A stretch of 6,540 nucleotides of DNA from an uncultured Oscillibacter sp. Its GTDB lineage: Bacteria > Bacillota_A > Clostridia > Oscillospirales > Oscillospiraceae. Positions 1 to 4,612 of this stretch are shown here, one piece after another. How positions within the stretch are numbered: the stretch's first letter is position 1; every line of letters begins with the position of its first letter. Made by a program: the position numbers and the translations under genes. The stretch is taken from contig CABQCB010000105.1 of assembly GCA_902462475.1 (NCBI GenBank), positions 1-6,540 on the forward strand, in the 5' to 3' direction. The notes below the pieces were generated by a model. That model saw only the letters and a program-made list of their open reading frames with translations. It was not told the origin of the DNA and made no database searches.

Positions 1-816
1 GCCCTGCGCACCAGCCACAAAAATCCCGAGATCCGGGAGGTTTACGAGGCCTTCTACGGACAGCCCCTCAGCCAGCTGGCGGAAGCCATGCTGCATACGA
101 CCTATCAGGACCGAAGCGATATTTTGATGAGAAAGGATGCACCCACCATGAGCAAATGGAAATGCAAAGTCTGCGGCTATATCTACGAGGGCGAGACCCT
201 GCCCGAGGACTTTATCTGCCCTCTGTGCAAGCAGCCCGCCTCCGCCTTTGAGAAGATCGAGGAAGCGCCTGCCAAGGGCACCGGCAAGTATGCCGGCACC
301 CAGACCGAGAAGAACCTGGAGGCCGCCTTTGCCGGAGAGTCCCAGGCCCGGAACAAGTACACCTATTTCTCCGCTGTTGCCCAGCAGGAGGGCTATGAGC
401 AGATCGCGGCGCTGTTTTTGAAGACGGCGGAAAACGAGAAGGCCCACGCGAAAATGTGGTTTGAGGAGCTCCACGGCCTGGGCGATACGGCAGAAAACCT
501 GCTCCATGCCGCCGAGGGCGAAAACTACGAGTGGACGGACATGTACGACGGCTTTGCCAAGACCGCCGAGGAAGAGGGCTTCCCGGAGCTGGCCGCCAAG
601 TTCCGCCTGGTGGCTGCCATCGAAAAGCGCCACGAGGAACGCTACCGCGCCCTGCTGCGCAATGTGGAGACCGCCCAGGTCTTTGAAAAGAGCACCGTCA
701 AAATGTGGGAGTGCCGCAACTGCGGCCACATCGTGGTGGGCACCGCCGCACCGGACGTGTGCCCCGTCTGCCGGTACTCCAAGAGCTTCTTCGAGATCTA
801 CTCCGAAGACTATTGA
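1..816 (+). CDS. [FeFe]-hydrogenase C-terminal tail read in frame into a rubredoxin-rubrerythrin-rubredoxin protein (5' partial)
   Basis: The frame is open from the left edge to TGA at 814-816. Codons 1-41 resemble the end of the iron-hydrogenase small-subunit-like domain ([17 protein letters not shown], then LHTTY), which in this family usually ends just there. From Met at 148 follows a complete 222-residue rubrerythrin. Numbered from that Met, it has a short rubredoxin-like knuckle (C6, C9, C24, C27); a four-helix ferritin-like diiron domain at about 52-172 (E64 in GESQ, E97-x-x-H100, the TAEEEGF helix, E159-x-x-H162); and a C-terminal rubredoxin domain (C189, C192, C205, C208, the CxxC-x12-CxxC spacing usual for rubrerythrin). 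Rubrerythrins reduce hydrogen peroxide to water in the anaerobe cytoplasm, with rubredoxin sites passing electrons to the diiron centre. Read as one protein, this could send hydrogenase electrons to peroxide reduction; that is inference. The alternative is two genes, with the second starting at 148. The rubrerythrin identity is near certain; the fusion is uncertain because of the T4 run at 122-125. Confidence 0.8.
   Translation, partial: ALRTSHKNPEIREVYEAFYGQPLSQLAEAMLHTTYQDRSDILMRKDAPTMSKWKCKVCGYIYEGETLPEDFICPLCKQPASAFEKIEEAPAKGTGKYAGTQTEKNLEAAFAGESQARNKYTYFSAVAQQEGYEQIAALFLKTAENEKAHAKMWFEELHGLGDTAENLLHAAEGENYEWTDMYDGFAKTAEEEGFPELAAKFRLVAAIEKRHEERYRALLRNVETAQVFEKSTVKMWECRNCGHIVVGTAAPDVCPVCRYSKSFFEIYSEDY
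131..150 (+). promoter_or_regulatory. internal Shine-Dalgarno and ATG that could start rubrerythrin as a separate protein
   Basis: GAAAGGA at 131-137 lies 10 bases before ATG 148-150, which begins [11 protein letters not shown], a natural rubrerythrin N-terminus. A usable ribosome binding site inside an open frame suggests that rubrerythrin is, or recently was, its own gene directly downstream of the hydrogenase. Just upstream, TGA TGA at 125-130 lies one frame away. It would end the hydrogenase if the run at 122-125 had three T instead of four. Confidence 0.5.
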
Positions 817-833
817 TGCCCCTTCTGACGCGC

Positions 834-874
834 AAAAAGAGGACCCGCGGCAAATTGCCGTGGGTCCTCTTTTT
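834..874. terminator. bidirectional intrinsic terminator between convergent genes
   Basis: The arm at 834-851 (AAAAAGAGGACCCGCGGC) pairs with 857-874 across a 5-base loop, with a single G-U pair (847/861). The stem is flanked by A5 on the left and T5 on the right, so it makes a GC-rich hairpin plus U tract on both strands. It starts 18 bases after the rubrerythrin stop and 33 bases from the stop of the minus-strand SLH gene, so it can end both transcripts. Confidence 0.9.
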
Positions 875-906
875 CAGCCCTCTTCAGCGCAAAGGCGCTC
901 CGCCTG

Positions 907-1539
907 TTATTCGCTCAGGCACTGGAGGAACTGTTCCATGATCTCCTCCCCCTGCTGGCGGGTGACCTGCCCCTGGGGGTCGATGGCATTGTCGCCGTCC
1001 GCCTCCAAAACGCCGTGCATGGTCATCCAGCACATGGCCTCATAGGCATAGCCGTCCACCGCCGCGGCATCGGAAAACGTCAGCGGGAACGCCCAGGCGC
1101 CGGTAAAGCCCTTCCCCTCATGCTGGGCATAGCGGTAGAGGATCACCGCCAGCTGCTGACGGCTGACCGCCTCTTCATCTCCGAAGGTATGGTCTTCATA
1201 ACCCTGGATGATCTTCTCACTGGCTGCCCACCGGATGGCCTCGGTATGGGGATCGCCCTCCTCCACGTCCGAAAAGTCCATGGCATAATTGACCACCGGG
1301 CTGCCCGCCTGCTCATGGAGCATGGCCACCAGCTCTCCGCGGGTAAGCGGCGCGCTCTCCGCCTCCTCGCCCTCGGAAAGCGCCACCAGCACCTGGGCGG
1401 AATCCAGCACCGGCTGAGCCGTGCTCTCTGTTTCGGCGGAGTAGGGAATGATCCGTGCCGTGTCCGCCGCCCCGGCAGAAAACGCCATCGACCAGGCCAG
1501 GATGCCGGTCAGGGCCAGGGTACAAACTTTTTTGTTCAT
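907..1539 (-). CDS. small secreted S-layer-homology (SLH) domain protein
   Basis: This encodes a 210-residue exported protein. It starts at ATG 1537-1539, preceded 8 bases away by a GAGGAG ribosome binding site (complement of 1548-1553). That start places a clean signal peptide first: MNKK, a hydrophobic core at about 6-20, and a likely cleavage after SAGA near residue 24. Longer upstream readings have no such signal. After a linker rich in S, E and A (about 26-62) come SLH-like repeats: a C-terminal half repeat (about 64-91, LTRGELVAML then FSDV), a full one (about 89-140, with AIRWAASEKIIQGYED, TFG and VSRQQLAVILYRYA) and a divergent third (about 155-205, FSDAAAVDGYAYEAM to VTRQQGEEIMEQFL). 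SLH domains bind pyruvylated secondary cell-wall polymer. There is no attached enzymatic domain, so the protein is little more than a cell-wall anchor; its role is unknown. It ends with TAA (complement of 907-909) facing the shared terminator. No convincing promoter was found in 1540-1690. Confidence 0.9.
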   Translation of the reverse strand: MNKKVCTLALTGILAWSMAFSAGAADTARIIPYSAETESTAQPVLDSAQVLVALSEGEEAESAPLTRGELVAMLHEQAGSPVVNYAMDFSDVEEGDPHTEAIRWAASEKIIQGYEDHTFGDEEAVSRQQLAVILYRYAQHEGKGFTGAWAFPLTFSDAAAVDGYAYEAMCWMTMHGVLEADGDNAIDPQGQVTRQQGEEIMEQFLQCLSE

Positions 1540-1685
1540 CTTGATCGCTCCTCTTTTTGATGTGGTTCCGAAATCATGCCAGCAGGAATCCGTTCTGCCT
1601 GATTGGACGGACCCCGTCAGAAAAAGTTCCCTCTTCCGCCTGCATTTTCCTCTCTGACCGCCGTGCCCTGCTCCCGGACCGCAGC

Positions 1686-1714
1686 TTGACAGGCCGCCCG
1701 TGCTTTGATATAAT
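1686..1714 (+). promoter_or_regulatory. consensus sigma-A promoter of the MATE gene
   Basis: TTGACA at 1686-1691 is a perfect -35 box. After exactly 17 bases comes TATAAT at 1709-1714, a perfect -10 box, with TG at 1706-1707 giving an extended -10. Transcription should begin near 1721, leaving a leader of about 80 bases before the MATE start codon. So strong a promoter suggests that expression is limited by a repressor or by the leader hairpin. Confidence 0.9.
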
Positions 1715-1750
1715 GCCAACGCGCCTGGGGTGCTTCGTTTGGTACATTAT

Positions 1751-1786
1751 CGCTAACAAGTGTATGCTTGTTGGCGTTTTCTTTTT
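1751..1786 (+). promoter_or_regulatory. leader hairpin with T tract: likely transcription attenuator and/or MarR-type operator
   Basis: CGCTAACAAG (1751-1760) and CTTGTTGGCG (1767-1776) form a 10-bp stem with one U-G pair and a 6-base loop (TGTATG). TTTTCTTTTT follows at 1777-1786. The hairpin lies about 30 bases downstream of the expected transcription start and 17 bases before the MATE start codon, so as RNA it has the form of an intrinsic terminator inside the leader. As DNA, the same inverted repeat (CTAACAAG-N6-CTTGTTGG) has the size and symmetry of a MarR-family operator, and a MarR gene follows the pump. The sequence alone does not decide between the two readings, and they are not exclusive. 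It does not resemble any riboswitch class I can recognise. Confidence 0.7.
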
Positions 1787-1802
1787 GTTAGGAGGTTTTT
1801 CC

Positions 1803-3161
1803 ATGGTCCCAGCCGATTCCCGTGAAAATGCCTTTTTGACCGGTCCCATCCTCCCGCCGCTCATCCGCTTTTCCATGCCGCTGATGCTCTCCCTTTTGCT
1901 GCAGGGGCTCTACGGAGCGGTGGACCTGGCAGTGGTGGGCCGCTTCGCCTCCACGTCCTCCACCGCGGCGGTGGCCGTGGGAAGCCAGATGATGGTGGCC
2001 GTCACCGCCGTCATCACCGGACTGACCATGGGCGTGACCGTGCTCATCGGCAAGGCCGTGGGCGCCGGCACACCCCAGGACGGGGCCCAGGTGGTGGCCG
2101 GCCAGATCCGCCTTTTCCTGGCGGTCACCGCCGCCCTGACCGCCGCCCTTTTGCTGCTCTCACCGGCCATGACCGGGTGGATGCATGTGCCCGCCGACGC
2201 GGTGGAGGAGACCGTGGCTTATCTGCGCATCTGCGGAGGCGGCATGATCTTTGTGGCCGCCTACAATGGGATCAGCGGTATTTTCCGGGGCCTGGGCAAC
2301 TCCCGGGTACCGCTTCTCTTCGTATTCCTGGCCTGCTGCATCAACGTGGTATTGGACCTGTGTCTGGTGTGGGGCGCTCATCTTGGCGCCGCCGGTGCCG
2401 CCTGGGCCACGATCCTGGCGCAGGCGGGCAGCGTGGCCTTTTCCGTTTTGTATCTGCGCCGCCACCCGCTCCCCTTCTCCATTTCCCGCGGGGACTTCCG
2501 CTCTGGAAAGCCGGTCCGCCGTATTCTGGCGGTGGGCGCGCCCATCGCCCTGCAGGACACGCTGGTCAATATCTCATTTTTGATGATCACCAGCATCGTC
2601 AACCGGCTGGGTCTGGTGGCCTCCGCCGGCATCGGCATCACGGAAAAGCTCTTCCTCTTTTTATCCATCGTCCCCATGGCCTTCATGTCGGCCCTCTCCA
2701 CCATCGTGGCCCAGAACATGGGCGCCCGGCAGCCTCTGCGGGCCCGGAAGGCGCTGGTCGCCGCCTGGGGCATCTCCCAGGTCTTCGGATGCGCCATCTT
2801 CCTTCTGACCTTCTTTGGTGGTCACCTGCTGGCCGCCGTGTTTGAGGACGACCCGGCCGTGATCGCTGCCGCCGCCTCCTATTTCCGGGGCAGCTCCTTT
2901 GAGCACCTGCTCACACCGTCCGTCTTCTGCTTCCTGGGCTACTTCAACGGCAGCGAGCGCACCACCTTTGTCATGGTCCAGGGGCTGGCCTCCGCCTTTT
3001 TGGTGCGGGTGCCGCTTTCCTACCTGCTCAGCACGCTGCCCGGCGCCGGTATGTTCACCATCGCCCTGGCCGTGCCCGCGTCGGCACTGGTGAATCTTGC
3101 CGCCTGCCTGCTCTATGACCGGTATCTGCACCGCCGGACACAGCCCGCCCCATCTGCCTGA
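1803..3161 (+). CDS. MATE-family multidrug/toxic-compound efflux transporter
   Basis: This is a 452-residue integral membrane protein, the usual size for MATE pumps, which export cationic drugs and other toxic organics in exchange for Na+ or H+. ATG at 1803 is chosen because AGGAGG (1790-1795) sits 7 bases upstream. The frame stays open further upstream, but that stretch contains the promoter and leader hairpin. The sequence fits the two-bundle, 12-helix MATE plan. The N-terminal half opens with IRFSMPLMLSLLLQGLYG followed by AVDLAVVGRF (helix 1, with the family-typical VD-x-x-x-VGRF, D41). Helix 2 carries GLTMGVTVLIGKAVGAG, and FRGLGNSRVP follows helix 4. The second half repeats the pattern from about residue 230 (VGAPIALQDTLVNISF, then STIVAQNMGA). 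Similarity is to the MepA/NorM-like group common in Clostridia. The MarR gene downstream suggests local repression relieved by substrate, as for MepA/MepR. Substrate and coupling ion cannot be read from sequence. Confidence 0.95.
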   Translation: MVPADSRENAFLTGPILPPLIRFSMPLMLSLLLQGLYGAVDLAVVGRFASTSSTAAVAVGSQMMVAVTAVITGLTMGVTVLIGKAVGAGTPQDGAQVVAGQIRLFLAVTAALTAALLLLSPAMTGWMHVPADAVEETVAYLRICGGGMIFVAAYNGISGIFRGLGNSRVPLLFVFLACCINVVLDLCLVWGAHLGAAGAAWATILAQAGSVAFSVLYLRRHPLPFSISRGDFRSGKPVRRILAVGAPIALQDTLVNISFLMITSIVNRLGLVASAGIGITEKLFLFLSIVPMAFMSALSTIVAQNMGARQPLRARKALVAAWGISQVFGCAIFLLTFFGGHLLAAVFEDDPAVIAAAASYFRGSSFEHLLTPSVFCFLGYFNGSERTTFVMVQGLASAFLVRVPLSYLLSTLPGAGMFTIALAVPASALVNLAACLLYDRYLHRRTQPAPSA

Positions 3162-3162
3162 G

Positions 3163-3185
3163 CCGCCGTTTTCCCGGCGGTATTT
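3163..3185 (+). terminator. short hairpin after the MATE stop, possible weak terminator
   Basis: CCGCCG (3163-3168) pairs with CGGCGG (3175-3180) across a 6-base loop, starting two bases after the MATE stop. Only TATTT follows, so termination is probably partial. Some transcripts may read on into the MarR gene. Confidence 0.4.
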
Positions 3186-3190
3186 CCTGC

Positions 3191-3219
3191 TTGCGGTCTG
3201 CCGGGGCAAATGGTATACT
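3191..3219 (+). promoter_or_regulatory. promoter of the MarR-family gene
   Basis: TATACT at 3214-3219 is preceded by TGG, giving an extended -10 element. TTGCGG at 3191-3196 is a weak -35 at 17-base spacing. Transcription would start near 3226, over the palindrome at 3227-3240. This gives the regulator its own promoter besides any read-through from the pump gene. Confidence 0.65.
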
Positions 3220-3226
3220 GTTCTTT

Positions 3227-3240
3227 GTTTAGATTTAAAC
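3227..3240 (+). promoter_or_regulatory. AT-rich palindrome at the MarR transcription start, candidate autoregulatory operator
   Basis: GTTTAGATTTAAAC is a 14-base near-palindrome in which 6 of 7 position pairs are complementary, in otherwise GC-rich DNA. It lies just downstream of the -10 box, where a bound dimer would block initiation. MarR-family proteins commonly repress their own gene through such sites. Its sequence differs from the inverted repeat before the pump gene. Confidence 0.45.
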
Positions 3241-3258
3241 CATCAGGCGGTGATCCAT

Positions 3259-3711
3259 TTGTCCTCACAAAACCAGGCCATCGGGCAGCTCTCGCAATTT
3301 TTTGCCCAGATGGGCACAGTGCATAAAACGTATCTGGATTTTTGCCGCCGTGCGGTGGGCGGCACGCTCTCCCGGGCGGAGATCGGCCTTTTGCTGGCGC
3401 TGACGGAAAACTGCAACGCCGCCAACGATCTTTGCCGCTCCCTTCCTCTGAGCAAGGGAATGATCAGCCAGACCCTGGCCTCTCTGCAAAAGCGGGGCCT
3501 GGTGGTCGTGGAGCGGTCCGAGGAGGACCGGCGGGTGCACCCCATCACCCTCTCCCCTCAGGGGGAGGCCGTGGTCCGTCAGCTGGAGCAGGCGGCCGCC
3601 GCCTTTGTGGGCCGCATGATGCACGGCGTCGATGCCCAGGAAATGGCCAAGGCGGAGTCCACCATGGCCAAGATCCATCAAAACATGCAGCAGATCAAGC
3701 GCACGCTGTGA
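3259..3711 (+). CDS. MarR-family winged-helix transcriptional regulator
   Basis: This encodes a 150-residue cytoplasmic DNA-binding protein, typical of the MarR family. The proposed start is TTG at 3259, because AGGCGGTG (3245-3252), one mismatch from an ideal Shine-Dalgarno, lies 6 bases upstream and the length then fits. GTG at 3250 is in frame but overlaps that site. Residues about 8-35 form the N-terminal dimer helix. The winged helix-turn-helix spans about 37-100: LSRAEIGLLLALTE, a recognition-helix region LSKGMISQTLASLQKRGLV, and the wing ERSEEDRRVHPITLSPQG with the family-typical D-x-R-x(5)-L-T/S-x-x-G pattern. C-terminal dimerisation helices span about 101-148. Such proteins are dimeric repressors released by small ligands. 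Its place directly after a MATE pump suggests that it controls the pump and itself, as MepR controls mepA; this is inferred. A strong terminator follows 60 bases after the stop. Confidence 0.9.
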   Translation: MSSQNQAIGQLSQFFAQMGTVHKTYLDFCRRAVGGTLSRAEIGLLLALTENCNAANDLCRSLPLSKGMISQTLASLQKRGLVVVERSEEDRRVHPITLSPQGEAVVRQLEQAAAAFVGRMMHGVDAQEMAKAESTMAKIHQNMQQIKRTL

Positions 3712-3770
3712 CGCCCTTCGTCCGCGCCGTTTCCCGTCGGCATCTCCTCTGCCGCGGACAAACCGCTTTG

Positions 3771-3820
3771 AAAAAATGCGTCCCGTTCCTCCGAACACCG
3801 GAGGACGGGGCGCATTTTTT
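3771..3820. terminator. strong intrinsic terminator after the MarR gene
   Basis: The arm at 3771-3793 (AAAAAATGCGTCCCGT then TCCTCCG) pairs with 3799-3820 with one bulged T (3787), one U-G pair and a 5-base loop. It ends in T6 at 3815-3820. The matching A6 on the left would give a U tract on the other strand as well. It isolates the efflux unit from the two-component genes. Confidence 0.9.
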
Positions 3821-3840
3821 CTTAAGTTTTCTAAAGGTTT
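3821..3840 (+). promoter_or_regulatory. 10-bp tandem direct repeat, candidate response-regulator binding box
   Basis: CTTAAGTTTT (3821-3830) is followed immediately by CTAAAGGTTT (3831-3840), identical at 8 of 10 positions. A 10 to 11 bp head-to-tail repeat is the usual site for an OmpR/PhoB-family dimer. It ends 23 bases upstream of the -35 box of the response-regulator promoter, a position suited to activation. This suggests that the system regulates its own transcription. Its first bases adjoin the terminator T tract, so some of the AT-richness could be incidental. Confidence 0.5.
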
Positions 3841-3863
3841 TCCCCTAGGTGGCCTCCGGGGAT

Positions 3864-3891
3864 TTGACGGCGGAGTGGAATTTGCTATAAT
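3864..3891 (+). promoter_or_regulatory. promoter of the two-component operon
   Basis: TTGACG (3864-3869) and a perfect TATAAT (3886-3891) are separated by 16 bases, with TGC before the -10 (extended -10). Transcription should start near 3898, about 40 bases before the response-regulator ATG. No other promoter is evident before the kinase gene, so both genes probably share this one. Confidence 0.85.
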
Positions 3892-3937
3892 AAGCCCACA
3901 AAGTCGGCACAACACATCCGTAAAAGGAGGACATCGT

Positions 3938-4612
3938 ATGGACGCTTCCATCCTGATCGCCGAGGACGACGCCGATATCCGCGACCTTCTGCGCCTTTAT
4001 CTGGAGGGGGAGGGCTTTCGTGTCCTGGAGGCCGGGGACGGCGCCGCCGCCCTGCGCATCGCCCGGGAACAGTCACCCAGCATGGCCATTGTGGACATCA
4101 TGATGCCGGAGATGAACGGCTTCGAGCTGACCCGGGCCCTGCGCAAATACAGCGACATCCCCATTTTGATCCTCTCCGCCAAAAGCCAGGACAATGACAA
4201 GATCCTGGGACTGAACCTGGGCGCTGACGACTATATCGCCAAGCCCTTCAACCCCGTGGAGATCGTGGCCCGGGTGAAAGCCCAGCTGCGCCGGGCGGAG
4301 CGGACCAGCGGCAGCATCCTCACCGTGCGGGAGCTGACGCTGGACACGGCCAGCTTCCAGCTGACCAAAAACGGCCAGCCCATTCTCCTCACCCCCATGG
4401 AGTATAAGATCCTGGCCATGCTCATGCGCTCCCCGGGCCGGATCTTCACCAAGATCCAGCTCTACGAGGGCGCCATCGGCACCTATTTTGAAGGAGACGA
4501 CAACACCATGATGGTGCACATCTCCAAGCTTCGGGAAAAGATCGAGGACGACCCCAAAAATCCCCGCCACATCATCACCGTGAGAGGACTGGGCTATAAA
4601 ATTGAAAAATAA
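3938..4612 (+). CDS. OmpR/PhoB-family two-component response regulator
   Basis: This is a 224-residue cytoplasmic transcription factor. ATG 3938 has AGGAGG (3925-3930) 7 bases upstream. The receiver domain (about 4-118) shows the acidic pocket E9-D10-D11, phosphoacceptor D53 in VDIMMPEMNG, the switch residues S80 and Y99, and invariant K102 in AKPF. The C-terminal winged helix (about 128-222) has LTPMEYKILAMLM, the recognition-helix region DDNTMMVHISKLREKIE and the closing hairpin ITVRGLGYKIEK, all standard for the OmpR/PhoB class. All catalytic residues are intact. The sequence style is VanR-like, but that group is broad and the regulon cannot be read from it. The gene overlaps the downstream kinase start by 11 bases, so the pair is translationally linked. 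A tandem repeat upstream of the shared promoter suggests autoregulation. Confidence 0.97.
   Translation: MDASILIAEDDADIRDLLRLYLEGEGFRVLEAGDGAAALRIAREQSPSMAIVDIMMPEMNGFELTRALRKYSDIPILILSAKSQDNDKILGLNLGADDYIAKPFNPVEIVARVKAQLRRAERTSGSILTVRELTLDTASFQLTKNGQPILLTPMEYKILAMLMRSPGRIFTKIQLYEGAIGTYFEGDDNTMMVHISKLREKIEDDPKNPRHIITVRGLGYKIEK

Noticed and set aside
1573..1601. Possible minus-strand promoter for the SLH gene (CATGAT as -10, complement of 1573-1578)
   Set aside because: It matches only 4 of 6 at -10 and has no recognisable -35, so it is too weak to call.
1540..1719. Upstream extension of the minus-strand SLH frame by 60 residues
   Set aside because: It would bury the signal peptide and ignore the GAGGAG site 8 bases before ATG 1537-1539. 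The extra residues look like translated non-coding DNA.
1715..1775. GCCAAC (1715-1720) complementary to GTTGGC (1770-1775) as an antiterminator
   Set aside because: The first element lies mostly before the expected transcription start, so it would not be in the RNA.
1557..1802. Open frame upstream of the MATE start, which would extend the protein by 82 residues
   Set aside because: This stretch contains the promoter, leader hairpin and SD. The translated extension is not MATE-like, and ATG 1803 has an ideal ribosome binding site.
3844..3849. CCTAGG palindrome between the tandem repeat and the -35 box
   Set aside because: It is a six-base palindrome with no flanking symmetry, expected by chance.
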